A stretch of DNA of 64,000 nt, from contig NZ_BONZ01000088.1 of NCBI RefSeq assembly GCF_016862975.1, positions 1 through 64,000 of the forward strand, in the 5' to 3' direction. The notes under the pieces were generated by a model, which had not been told where the DNA came from, did not search any database, and saw only the letters and a program-made list of their open reading frames with translations. This document shows positions 37,026 through 45,435 of this stretch, one piece after another (position 1 is the stretch's first letter; the number at the start of each line of letters is the position of its first letter). The position numbers and the translations under genes are program-made. The stretch comes from Rugosimonospora africana (GTDB lineage Bacteria > Actinomycetota > Actinomycetes > Mycobacteriales > Micromonosporaceae).

Positions 37026-37715
37026 GTGAGCAGGACAGTTCTCGCTGTCGGTGGCCACATCGGTGACATGGATCTTACCGCAGGGCCAACACTCGCCAAG
37101 ATGGTCGATGACGGCGACCGCGCGATCATTCTCGCGTGCACCTACGGTGAGCGGGGCCACCCCCGTCTCAGCCCTGAGGAATACCGCACCCAGAAGGTGC
37201 GCGAGGGTGAGCAGTTCGCCGAGGACATCGGCGCGCAGTTCCGTGTGCTTGACTACTCCGACGGGTTCCTGCCCGACGACGACGAAGCAGCCAACCAGAT
37301 CGCCGACATCATCCGGGCGGAAAAGCCAGACATCGTCATCACCCACTGGCGAAACAGTATTCACCGCGATCACGAGCGCACCGCGATCCTTGTCGAGCGT
37401 GCACGGTTTCTCGCCTCGCTGCCGGTGGACAGTCCTCTCGGTCGTCACGGGGTGAGGCAGCTCCTGCACGCTGACAACTGGGAGGACGCCGAGGGTTTCG
37501 CACCCGATCTCTATGTGCCCATCCCCGACGGCGCCTTCCAACGGTGGCGGACCGCGATCCAGAACCAAGCGTTCGCCCGCGGTGAGACTTATGGTTTCCG
37601 GTACATCGACTACTACACCGCCATGATGTCGGCGAAGGGCTGCCTGGCCGGTACCGACAGGGCGTGCGGCTTCGCCGTGGGGGGAAGCTCCAAGTTCCAA
37701 CTCGCCGGACCGTGA
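37026..37715 (+). CDS. PIG-L/LmbE-family protein with an altered metal motif
   Basis: The 229-residue protein starts with GTG, with GGAG upstream. It aligns with the PIG-L fold: VLAVGGHIGDMDLTAG at the N-terminus and HWRNSIHRDHERT at 107-119. In classical members (for example MshB) the motif is AHPDD, where His and the second Asp bind zinc and the first Asp is the general base. Here the residues are G10-H11-I12-G13-D14, so the zinc ligands stay but the base is glycine. His113 and His116 are present. It may still deacetylate an amino sugar by another base, or may have changed function. It is the last gene of the importer operon. Confidence 0.85.
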   Translation: MSRTVLAVGGHIGDMDLTAGPTLAKMVDDGDRAIILACTYGERGHPRLSPEEYRTQKVREGEQFAEDIGAQFRVLDYSDGFLPDDDEAANQIADIIRAEKPDIVITHWRNSIHRDHERTAILVERARFLASLPVDSPLGRHGVRQLLHADNWEDAEGFAPDLYVPIPDGAFQRWRTAIQNQAFARGETYGFRYIDYYTAMMSAKGCLAGTDRACGFAVGGSSKFQLAGP

Positions 37716-37803
37716 CAGCAACGCCGTCGACCCACATGCTCGGTCGAAGCCATACGCCGTGCGGAAGCCTGGTCGATGTGGCCGGACCTGATGGAGGTGC
37801 CGG

Positions 37804-38556
37804 TCACTTCGGCCAGCCGGACCCGTGCAGGAGACCGCTGGTGTAGATGCAGGCGGTAAGGGTCGCCAGAACGATGCCCACTGCCAAGGTCCGGACCATT
37901 TCGATCCTTCCGTTGCCGCTCCTTGCCTCCAGGAGATCGGCAGAGATGCTCCGGATCAGCGTGGGTAGGCTGATACCCAGGCCGGCGAGCGTTCCCCAGG
38001 TCGCGCCGTTTCCGAACATCTCGAGCAGGTCGGGGGAGCACGACTGGTCGTTGGCCCCGAGAGCCGCAATGGCTGCGGTCGCGGTGATGAAGGTTCCGTA
38101 GACAGCGGCGATTCCCGCTCGCTCCACCACCCGGCGTATCGTGCGCGAGCTTCGCTCGGTACGCATTGGCGGAATGCCCAGGCTCTGGACGATCATTGCC
38201 AAGGTGCCGAGACCTAAGCCCGCGGGCACGCCGACGACGGCCGAGAGCGCGACATGTGCCGCGCCGGTGGCCTGTTGGGGGCATCCGGCGTACTTGCCGG
38301 CGATCAATCCGACGATGGGCGCGGTGAGGACCGCGGCGAATGCCAGGTAGCCGGAGCCTACCGGGCTGTGGTCGGCACGACGGAACCATACGTGCAGTGG
38401 TGTCGCGTCATCGCGCCGTTCGGTGGGCTCAGTGGTTGACCGGCCTTTGCTCACCGCTCGGTCGTCGTGCCGGTCGGATGTGCCGGGCGGGGTAGCTGGC
38501 TGCGGTGCGGGCCTGGTCCGACCCTTCCCGGTGGCCCTCCGCGTTGACCTGCCCAT
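37804..38556 (-). CDS. Four-helix membrane protein downstream of the NLR-like gene
   Basis: The 250-residue protein has a long polar, Arg-rich N-terminus (1-60) and four hydrophobic helices, including LAFAAVLTAPIVGLIAGKYA and LAVGIVLATLTACIYTSGLL. It has no recognised family. The start at 38556 has AGGAAGG upstream and lies 30 bp after the STAND NTPase stop on the same strand, so the two are probably cotranscribed. It could be a membrane partner or target of the NLR-like system, or unrelated; no motif decides. Confidence 0.7.
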   Translation of the reverse strand: MGRSTRRATGKGRTRPAPQPATPPGTSDRHDDRAVSKGRSTTEPTERRDDATPLHVWFRRADHSPVGSGYLAFAAVLTAPIVGLIAGKYAGCPQQATGAAHVALSAVVGVPAGLGLGTLAMIVQSLGIPPMRTERSSRTIRRVVERAGIAAVYGTFITATAAIAALGANDQSCSPDLLEMFGNGATWGTLAGLGISLPTLIRSISADLLEARSGNGRIEMVRTLAVGIVLATLTACIYTSGLLHGSGWPK

Positions 38557-38586
38557 GCCCCGCCTTCCTCATGCTTGTCAAGGTGT

Positions 38587-41442
38587 TCATTTCGCGGTAT
38601 GGCCGGGTGTCGGCATTGCCAGCCCTAGCCAGAACCGGTCGTGCGGTTGGAGCGCGAGCAGCATGTCACCGGTAAGTGGCAGGGCCTGCCCGCCGGGTGC
38701 GGTACGCCAGGCGGCCCATTGTCTGGCATCGGCGTACTGCGCCACTGTCCAGCGAGCGGTCTCGAGGTCGGTGCCGAACTGGTCGGCGAGCCGGTCAATC
38801 GAGGTGAACAGGGATTCGGACGCCAGCTTGCGTAGCAGGTCCCGCACCGGCGGTGGCGCCAACCAGTGCCGGTCGTCGGTATCGGCGCCCTCCGTCGCGC
38901 GGGAGGCGGTGTGCAGCGCGGTGACCAGCGCCTGGATGTCGGGCATGATCTCGTCAAGATCGGGACTGGCGACTGCGGCGAGTGTGCGCAGGATCAAGGT
39001 GAGCTGCTGCGCGTACACCTCACGGTTGGCCGGTACCGGGTGGGCGGTCAGCGTACCAAGGGCCTCGCGCAGCGTGTTCAGGGCCTCGCGACGCTGACCG
39101 GCCTGAATCTGCGTCCAGCCGAGGTTGAACAGCCCACCGACCAGGTCGGGAACGTACGCGGGATTACGCGCGACGAGGGTCTGGAACGCGTCGACGGCCC
39201 CGCGTAGCAGGCGCGCGGCACCGGCGTGGTCGCCGTCTCCCGAGATGGCCGTGGCGAGGTTGGCCAGGGACCGGGCCAGCCCCGGTAGGTACGTGTCGCC
39301 GTCCGCCGCGGCCAGCGCGCGGTACCGGTCACGCGCCTCTTCGGCCGCCGCCCTGGCCTCGGCCAGCAGCTCGACAAAGCCCGCCGTGTGCCCGCCTTGC
39401 TCGCCTTCACCTTCCCGCCTGTTGCCTGCCTTCGCTTGCCCTTTCCGCGTAGCGCTGCCGGCGTGCCGTTGGGCGAGCTTGAGGAGCAGCGCGGCGCGGT
39501 TGTTCAGCGCGATGGCGAGATGGTGCGGCCGGAGCGCGGGGGCGGCCCGGCTGACAGTGCGCAGCAACTCCACGGCCTGGCCGTTGAGCCGCAGCGCCTG
39601 GTCGTCCTGGCCGAGGTGCTTGAGCCGGTTCGCGAGATTGTCCAGGCAGGTCGCCAGGGTCGGTACCGCGGCGGGGTCAGCGGTCGCGAGCGCCTCCAGA
39701 TGCCCGACGGCCTGCTCGGTGACGCGGGCGGCCTCGGCGTACTCCCCGATGTCATCCAGCCGGTTGCCGAGATTGTCGAGCGCGTTGGCCAGCTTGCCCC
39801 GGTAGGCGGCGTCGTCGGCGGCCAGCGTGCGGTAGAGCGTGACGGACTCCCGCGCCGGGCCGAGGGCGGCCGCCGCCTGTCCGGCCTGGGCGTAGCGCCA
39901 ACTCAGGTCATGCTTCAGCTGCGCTCGTTTGGCGTCGTCGGTCTCGCCGGCCAGCAGGTACCTGGTGGCGCGCTCGGTCAGTAGCGCCGCGGCCGCGTCG
40001 AGGTCGGCGTGCGGGCGCTCGGGTAGCTGCTCGGCCAGGCGCACCAGCAGCGCCGGGTCGGCGGCGGCGGCCACCGCGGCCAGCGCGGCACCGCCCGCGT
40101 CCATGGCGATGGCGGGATCGGCGGACAACAGCTGCGCCAGGTACCGGCCGGCCTGCGGCCAACGCGCCGCCGACGCGGCTAGGAACGTCAGCGCTCGACC
40201 GGTGTACGGCGCGAGGCCGTTGCCGGTGCCCCGGGCGAACAGGCGGCCGGGGCGGGCCGGATCGCCTGCGGCCACCAGCAGCTCGCCGCACCACGGGTCC
40301 GCCGGATACCCTTCGTCGTGCCCGGGCAGGTTCAATGCGATGAAGTCCTCGGCGAGGCGGTCCGGGTACAGCGGCTCCAGCGCGTTACCGTCCAGGCCCG
40401 GGTAGCAGCGCCGGTGAGCGTCGAGGAGCTGCTGCGCGGGCAGCCCGGTGGCCGCGGGCAGCCCGGTACTGTCCACTGTGGACGCAGCGATTGCGTTGGC
40501 CAGTTGGCCTGTCAGCGCGGCCACAAAGGTGGTCCGGGCGATTGCGGTTACCCGCTCGTCGCCGTAGAGCTTGGCCCAGTACTCGCGCTCCCGCAGCAGC
40601 AGGTACGCGGTCACGTCCGCAAGATGCCCCGGTGGCCGGGCCGCGCGGCTGGCCGCGTCCACCGCGGCCAGCGCCGCCATGTGGATGCTCAGCACCTGTC
40701 CGGCGTCGGCTCCGGTCATCGTTGGCAGCGCTACCGCGGACGGGTCGGGATACCGGTAGATCTCCGCGTACCGGTCGCGAGCCTGGGCGAGCAGCCGGGC
40801 GCGCTCGCCGTCGCTGATCGCGAGGGGCGGCAGCGGCCGGACGTGGCCGCGCATATCCAGCTTGTCCAGCTCGGCCGCGATCCGCGGCCACCACTCGATC
40901 GACCGGGCCAGCAGCAGAACCCGGGTCGGTGCGCGGCGCGGCGCGAGCTGGTCGTGCAGCAGCCGGGTCAGGTCCACGGCCGGCCACCGCTCGGCGTAGT
41001 CGACCACCAGCAGCATCGGTCGGTCGGGTGCAGGCGGTCCGGCCGTCTCTGCGGCCGGCGGATCGGTGGCGTGGTGCGCCCACACCGCCGCCCAGCCCGC
41101 CTCCCGCCAGCGGGTGCAGGCGTGCCGGGCCAGGCGGGTCTTGCCCTGGCCGCCGGCGGCGTGCAGCAGCAGGGCGGCGGGCGCGTCGGGCTGGTCACGC
41201 CAACCGTCCAGTTCCCGGATCAGCTCCCCGCGGGCCGTGAACGGGACGACCTGGCGATGTTCACGCAGCAGGCTACCGGGCTGGTCGAGCCAGTGCCGAA
41301 GTCGCTCGACCGGGGTCGGCGGCACCGGCTCGAACCGGCACAGATGGTATCGGGGCCCGGTGTGGTGGATGGTGAGCCGAGCACCCGGCCCCTGCACCCC
41401 GTATCCGCCGGGGGCGACGTGCTGGTGGTACTCGGGCGTCAT
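38587..41442 (-). CDS. STAND NTPase with TPR repeats and an N-terminal BASS-like motif (bacterial NLR-like)
   Basis: The 951-residue protein starts 4 nt before the stop of the upstream effector-like gene (ATGA), so translation is coupled. Residues 5-27 form a glycine-rich motif (YHQHVAP...GVQGPGA...IHH) that matches the C-terminus of the partner. An NTPase follows: Walker A GGQGKT at 97-102, Walker B MLLVVDYAE at 143-151 and a sensor-like VLLLARS. The C-terminal half is a TPR array (about 480-880). This NB-domain plus repeat layout is that of bacterial NLR-like STAND proteins: repeats sense a signal, the NTPase oligomerises, and the N-terminal motif templates amyloid folding of the effector. 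Function by immunity or cell death is inference from this architecture. Confidence 0.88.
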   Translation of the reverse strand: MTPEYHQHVAPGGYGVQGPGARLTIHHTGPRYHLCRFEPVPPTPVERLRHWLDQPGSLLREHRQVVPFTARGELIRELDGWRDQPDAPAALLLHAAGGQGKTRLARHACTRWREAGWAAVWAHHATDPPAAETAGPPAPDRPMLLVVDYAERWPAVDLTRLLHDQLAPRRAPTRVLLLARSIEWWPRIAAELDKLDMRGHVRPLPPLAISDGERARLLAQARDRYAEIYRYPDPSAVALPTMTGADAGQVLSIHMAALAAVDAASRAARPPGHLADVTAYLLLREREYWAKLYGDERVTAIARTTFVAALTGQLANAIAASTVDSTGLPAATGLPAQQLLDAHRRCYPGLDGNALEPLYPDRLAEDFIALNLPGHDEGYPADPWCGELLVAAGDPARPGRLFARGTGNGLAPYTGRALTFLAASAARWPQAGRYLAQLLSADPAIAMDAGGAALAAVAAAADPALLVRLAEQLPERPHADLDAAAALLTERATRYLLAGETDDAKRAQLKHDLSWRYAQAGQAAAALGPARESVTLYRTLAADDAAYRGKLANALDNLGNRLDDIGEYAEAARVTEQAVGHLEALATADPAAVPTLATCLDNLANRLKHLGQDDQALRLNGQAVELLRTVSRAAPALRPHHLAIALNNRAALLLKLAQRHAGSATRKGQAKAGNRREGEGEQGGHTAGFVELLAEARAAAEEARDRYRALAAADGDTYLPGLARSLANLATAISGDGDHAGAARLLRGAVDAFQTLVARNPAYVPDLVGGLFNLGWTQIQAGQRREALNTLREALGTLTAHPVPANREVYAQQLTLILRTLAAVASPDLDEIMPDIQALVTALHTASRATEGADTDDRHWLAPPPVRDLLRKLASESLFTSIDRLADQFGTDLETARWTVAQYADARQWAAWRTAPGGQALPLTGDMLLALQPHDRFWLGLAMPTPGHTAK
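41362..41430 (-). other. N-terminal signalling motif of the NLR-like protein (BASS-like)
   Basis: This segment encodes residues 5-27 of the STAND protein. It aligns without gaps with residues 111-133 of the upstream protein, with 11 of 23 identical, including Y, Q, V, G, G, the run QGPGA and a final H. Confidence 0.65.
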
Positions 41443-41852
41443 GCCTCGGGCCGGTGATACACGACGGCCGTGGCGCCAGGGCCCTGCGCACCGGCACTGC
41501 CACCGCTCACGTACTGCTGGTACACGGTGCGTGGCGCCGCGGACAGCGCGGCACGGATCTCCGCGGACAGCGCGGACACCTCGGCGGCCGCGTCCGGGTG
41601 CTCGGTGAGCAGGCCGCGCACCAGAACCTCCCAGGCTGCCTCCTGGCGGACGAGCTGCCGCCCGTCGTCTTCGCCGGCGGCGAGCAGGCTGGCACGTGTA
41701 CGCTCCAGCTCCGCCGCTACGAACTCCTCCCGTCGGAAACCCTGCCTGCGGAACAGGGCCGGCAGCTTCTTCGCCAGAGCGATCATCCCGCTCGCGGCGG
41801 CCTGTACCACGACCTTCGCGAACTCGGTCTCCACAGTGTCCGGCACATTCAT
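41439..41852 (-). CDS. Small helical Bell/HeLo-like effector with a C-terminal BASS-like motif
   Basis: The ATG at 41852 follows GGGAGG and gives 137 residues; the upstream frame is not needed. Residues 5-105 are predicted helical. The first helix is hydrophobic and amphipathic (VVVQAAASGMIALAKKLPAL), as in the pore-forming HeLo/Bell effector domains of amyloid cell-death systems. A short linker follows, then the motif YQQYVSGG...GAQGPGA...YH at 111-133. The same motif starts the adjacent STAND NTPase. Known bacterial amyloid signalling pairs have the motif at the C-terminus of the effector and the N-terminus of the NLR, as here. Membrane toxicity is predicted, not shown. Confidence 0.75.
   Translation of the reverse strand: MNVPDTVETEFAKVVVQAAASGMIALAKKLPALFRRQGFRREEFVAAELERTRASLLAAGEDDGRQLVRQEAAWEVLVRGLLTEHPDAAAEVSALSAEIRAALSAAPRTVYQQYVSGGSAGAQGPGATAVVYHRPEA
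41454..41522 (-). other. C-terminal signalling motif of the effector-like protein (BASS-like)
   Basis: This segment encodes residues 111-133 of the small protein. It is the ungapped match of the motif at the N-terminus of the STAND NTPase and is rich in Gly, Gln and Tyr, as amyloid-forming signalling motifs are. Confidence 0.65.
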
Positions 41853-42086
41853 CGTCGCCTCCCTATGCGCCCAGGGTAACCAGCCAGCGCACGACCGGCG
41901 GCGGTCGTATGCCACCCGATGAGTCGCCGGCACATCACGCACTGCGGTTGCCGATGGCGACTGACGGCGTAGTGTCGGCGGGAGAGCCCAGCGTCTCACG
42001 CGAAACTCGAAGGTGCCGCCGTGTGTCCGCGGTGCTGGACGTTCCACTGATGGCGAACGACAGCACGATGAGCGGAGGTACCGGCT

Positions 42087-42470
42087 GTGTTGTCTATGAA
42101 TCAATGGTTGCTGGTCGGCGGTCTCTGGGAAGAGACGCGCGACGCCGACGACGGCGTGATGTGCGTGCGGTTGCTGGCGGACCTGGATCTGGCCACCGAG
42201 GGTGCCGCCCGGATGAGGCTGGCGCGCCTGTGCCGCGACGAAGCCGTGCGGTGCCTTCTGGTCATGGCTGGCCCGGACCGGTTCGTCGGCCTGCGTGGCC
42301 TGGACGTGTTGATCGACGCGAGCGCCCGGATGCGCCGGCGCGGGCGGTCCCTGGTGGTGGTTGACCCGCCCGTCTCGTTGCGGTTGATGACCGAGGCGTT
42401 GCGCCTGGGCGGGCAGTTGCGGGTGATCGCGACGGTGCGGCAGGCGATGTCACTGGCGGACGTGGCATGA
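42087..42470 (+). CDS. STAS-domain protein lacking the phosphorylatable serine
   Basis: The 127-residue protein starts with GTG at 42087 with GGAGG 8 nt upstream; the ATG at 42096 is an alternative. It folds as a STAS domain of the anti-sigma-factor antagonist type (MCVRLLADLDLATEGAAR; LRVIATVRQAMSLADV). The usual D-S-S-G motif around the phosphorylated Ser is replaced by G68-L69-R70-G71, so the switch residue is missing. It is divergent from the NLR-like operon across 234 bp in which I see no clear site. A constitutive anti-sigma binder or a non-sigma role are both possible. Confidence 0.78.
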   Translation: MLSMNQWLLVGGLWEETRDADDGVMCVRLLADLDLATEGAARMRLARLCRDEAVRCLLVMAGPDRFVGLRGLDVLIDASARMRRRGRSLVVVDPPVSLRLMTEALRLGGQLRVIATVRQAMSLADVA

Positions 42471-42567
42471 CAGTCGATGATGACGCGCTGGGGCGCAGCC
42501 TGCGCAGGTTGTCGGACGCCTGAGGCTGATTGGCGACGGTGGTGGCGTGCGGATGGCCGGCCCTCGC

Positions 42568-43155
42568 CTACAGCATGCCCGCCGCGCGGAAGAGCCGGTC
42601 GTAGATGTCACGGATGATCCGTTGCTTGCGGGCGTTGTAGTCCATGACGTTCCCGCCCCCGGGGATCGCCGAGCGTTTCGCTTCCTCGTAGAGCGCGCGA
42701 TCGTCCGGATGCGCCCGCAGCCAGTCGCGGAACATGCGGTGCCGGATCGCCTCCGGGCTGTCCGGGCCGAACACGTGCAGGTTTACCGGTGGATCGGGGA
42801 ACCTCAGGCAGCGGTGTTCGTGGAATGACGGTTCCCGGATGACCAGGACGTAGCCGAGGCGTTCGAGTGCCGGGACGTATCTGTCTTCTTGCCGCGGGTC
42901 GGCGACAGTGAGGTCGATGTCGATGACATCCTTGGCGGCCAGCCCTTCGATGGATGTCGATCCGACGTGTTCGACGCCCAGAGCGACGTCGCCGAGTGCC
43001 GCGCGGATCTGCGCGGCGAGGGTCTGGTAGCGGCGTGGCCACTGCGGGTCGTAGGGGACGATCGTCACCGTCTCGTGCGCGGGTGGCCCGACGACCCACG
43101 GGTTTTCGGACGGGTCGGGGTCGCGGTGCCGGGTGATCTCCTCGTAGGCGCGCAT
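42568..43155 (-). CDS. GrpB family protein
   Basis: The protein has 195 residues from the ATG at 43155; a TTG at 43164 would add three. It matches the GrpB/UPF0157 family of nucleotidyltransferase-like proteins: IVPYDPQWPRRYQTL, GVEHVGSTSIEGLAAKDVID with the G-S and acidic pair, and a C-terminal DYNARKQRIIRDIYDRL helix. Family members are sometimes fused to dephospho-CoA kinase; the reaction is not established. It stands alone here, convergent with the STAS gene. The 10-kDa helical N-terminus is unremarkable. Confidence 0.9.
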   Translation of the reverse strand: MRAYEEITRHRDPDPSENPWVVGPPAHETVTIVPYDPQWPRRYQTLAAQIRAALGDVALGVEHVGSTSIEGLAAKDVIDIDLTVADPRQEDRYVPALERLGYVLVIREPSFHEHRCLRFPDPPVNLHVFGPDSPEAIRHRMFRDWLRAHPDDRALYEEAKRSAIPGGGNVMDYNARKQRIIRDIYDRLFRAAGML

Positions 43156-43330
43156 CCGTCGCAAGTTAGCGCTACCCGGCGGAGACGTCCAGGTGTTTGC
43201 CGCGTGGCCCGGCGGGGCGTCGTCCGGCAGGGGTGTCGTCTGGCAGGAAACCTCGTGCTCACGCCCGCCGGCAAGCCCGGTGGATGTGCGTGTCGCCGGC
43301 CTCTTGCGCTCCTTGTTAGTCTACCCTAAA

Positions 43331-43349
43331 TTAGGTGTGCCTTACCTTA
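43331..43349. promoter_or_regulatory. Iron box (IdeR/DmdR-type operator)
   Basis: TTAGGTGTGCCTTACCTTA matches the 19-bp IdeR/DmdR consensus TTAGGTTAGGCTAACCTAA at 14 positions. It lies 69 bp upstream of the first siderophore-binding lipoprotein. Iron-loaded repressor bound here would shut off the operon. Confidence 0.75.
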
Positions 43350-43417
43350 CTAGCCGCAGGCGGCGGAGCGTGGATTCCGTGCGCGCCGGCGGCTCACCGA
43401 CCGGAGGACCCCTTCGC

Positions 43418-44485
43418 ATGACGTCGCTGACCGCCGCGACCCCCGGCCGCCACCTGTTCCCGCGAAAGCTGGCCGTGCTCGCGGCAACCGCGGTGCTCGT
43501 GGCGGCAGCCGCGTGCTCGCCGAACGGTGGGCGGGTTTCCGGCGTACCGGGCGCCGGCTCCTCGTCCGCCGCCACGTTCCCGGTGACGATCGCGCACAAG
43601 TTCGGCAGTACGACGATCAAGGCTCAACCGAAGCGGATCGTCGCGGTCGGGCTGACCGAGCAGGACGCCTTGCTGGCGCTGGGTGTCGTTCCGATCGCGA
43701 CCACGAAGTGGCTCGGCGCCTACCCTGGTGAGATCGGCCCGTGGGCCAAGCGGTCGCTGGGCGGCGCGCCGGCACCTACCGTGCTGGACGACGCCGACGG
43801 CATCCAGTTCGAGAAGATCGCCGCGCTGCACCCGGACCTGATCCTGGCCCTGTACTCCGGCGTGACCCAGAAGGACTACACCACCCTGTCCGCGATTGCC
43901 GCGACGGTCGCGCCTCCGGCCGGCGTACCCGACTTCGGCATCGGCTGGGATCAGGCCACGCTGACCGTCGGCAGGGCGGTGGGCAAGCAGGCCGAGGCCC
44001 AGCGCCTGGTCGACGGGGTGAAGGACGACTTCGCCGCGGCACGCGAGGCACACCCCGAGTTCGCCGGGAAGACCGCGGCCATGGTCACCCCGTACGAGGG
44101 CTACTTCGTCTACGGTCGCGACGACCCGCGCACGCGGCTGCTGACCGGGCTCGGCTTCACGTTCCCGGCCGACCTCGTCGCCGTCACCGGCGACAGCTAC
44201 GGGCGAAGCATCAGCCCGGAGCGCGCCGCCCTGCTCGATACCGACGCGCTGGTGTGGCTGCTGGACAACCCGGCGGCCGACACGACGGCGCTGCACGACG
44301 GCACGCTGTACTCGCGGCAACCGGTCGTGCGGGACGGGCGCGAGGTCCTCGTCGACCAGTCCGCCGACTACGGCAACGCCATCTCGTTCGCCTCGGTGCT
44401 GAGCCTGCCGTACGTGCTTCAGCACCTGGTCCCGCAGCTGTCCGCCGCCGTCGACGGCGATCCGGCGACGAAGGTACCCGCGTGA
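43418..44485 (+). CDS. Iron-siderophore-binding lipoprotein (FecB/FepB type)
   Basis: The ATG at 43418 follows GGAGGA. The 355-residue protein has a lipoprotein signal with lipobox VAAAAC and a class III periplasmic-binding domain: KRIVAVGLTEQDALLALGVV, PDLILALYSGVTQKDYTTLS and a C-terminal helix. It captures ferric siderophore outside the membrane and hands it to the permeases encoded at 47.4-49.6 kb. An iron box lies upstream. The stop overlaps the start of the next gene by 4 nt (GTGA), so they are coupled. Confidence 0.94.
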   Translation: MTSLTAATPGRHLFPRKLAVLAATAVLVAAAACSPNGGRVSGVPGAGSSSAATFPVTIAHKFGSTTIKAQPKRIVAVGLTEQDALLALGVVPIATTKWLGAYPGEIGPWAKRSLGGAPAPTVLDDADGIQFEKIAALHPDLILALYSGVTQKDYTTLSAIAATVAPPAGVPDFGIGWDQATLTVGRAVGKQAEAQRLVDGVKDDFAAAREAHPEFAGKTAAMVTPYEGYFVYGRDDPRTRLLTGLGFTFPADLVAVTGDSYGRSISPERAALLDTDALVWLLDNPAADTTALHDGTLYSRQPVVRDGREVLVDQSADYGNAISFASVLSLPYVLQHLVPQLSAAVDGDPATKVPA

Positions 44486-45381
44486 CCGGCCGGGACCGGC
44501 GCGAAGACTACCGGCGCGCGCGGGTGTGTTCGGCGGAGCCGGTCAGCCCGAGCCTGATGCGGATCCGGTTCGGCGGCGACGAACTGCGCGGTTTCGCCGC
44601 GACCGGGCACGCCGATCAGCGGGTCATCATCGCCCTCCCGTCGCCCGGTGAGGACGAGCCCACCCCGCCGGTGACGGTGGACGGGTCGCGCGGGTACCCC
44701 GACGGGACGAGGTGCCCCGAACTGCGCAGCTACACCGTGCGGGACTGGGACCCGCGGCACGGCGAACTGGTCGTGGACTTCGCGCTGCACGCCGCCGGGG
44801 TGGCCACCGAGTGGGCCCGGCGGGCCAGGGCCGGAGCCGTCGTTTATGTCCACGCCGACACCGGCTGGTACCGGCCCCCGGCCGACACCGCGTGGCGGCT
44901 GCTGGTCGCCGACCTCGCCGGCCTTCCCGCCCTGGCACGGATCGTGGAGACCCTCCCGGCCGGTGCCCGGGCGCACGTGCTCGCCGAGGTGCCCGAGAGC
45001 GCTGACGTCCAGCGGTGGCGGTGTGCCGCGGACCTGTCGGTCCAGTGGCTGGTGGGCAGCGGGAACGGGGTCGGCCCGAGCGCGCTCACCGGTGCGGTGC
45101 GCGCGCTCGCGCTCCCCGCGTCCCCGTGCTACGTCTGGTCGGCCGCCGAGGCCGGGATCGCCCGCACGATCCGAAAGCACGCGCGCACCAGCTGGCACCT
45201 GGCCGCGTCCCGGTTCGACATCATCGGGTACTGGCGGGCCGAGCAGGAGGCGTGGCTCGCCCGGTACCGCTCGGTCGAGGCGCGGATGGAGGAACTCTGG
45301 ACGGCCGGCATCCGCGACGGGAAGTCCGAAGACGACGTCATCGACATGCTCGACGATGCGCTGGAACAGGCCGGGCTCTGA
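44482..45381 (+). CDS. Siderophore-interacting protein (FAD-dependent ferric-siderophore reductase)
   Basis: The protein has 299 residues from GTG at 44482. It has the SIP fold: an FAD-binding barrel with RSYTVRDWDP and a C-terminal NAD(P)H-binding domain (WRLLVADLAGLPALARIVET; PCYVWSAAEAGIARTIR; DIIGYWR). Such proteins reduce ferric siderophores in the cytosol and release iron. It follows the binding lipoprotein with a 4-nt overlap. It has an additional C-terminal helix (MEELWTAGIRDGKSEDDVID) seen in many actinobacterial members. Confidence 0.94.
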   Translation: MTGRDRREDYRRARVCSAEPVSPSLMRIRFGGDELRGFAATGHADQRVIIALPSPGEDEPTPPVTVDGSRGYPDGTRCPELRSYTVRDWDPRHGELVVDFALHAAGVATEWARRARAGAVVYVHADTGWYRPPADTAWRLLVADLAGLPALARIVETLPAGARAHVLAEVPESADVQRWRCAADLSVQWLVGSGNGVGPSALTGAVRALALPASPCYVWSAAEAGIARTIRKHARTSWHLAASRFDIIGYWRAEQEAWLARYRSVEARMEELWTAGIRDGKSEDDVIDMLDDALEQAGL

Positions 45382-45435
45382 CCCTGTCGCGCGCTCGCGA
45401 CTTGCTAGCACACCAGTGAAACCGAAAGGAAATTT

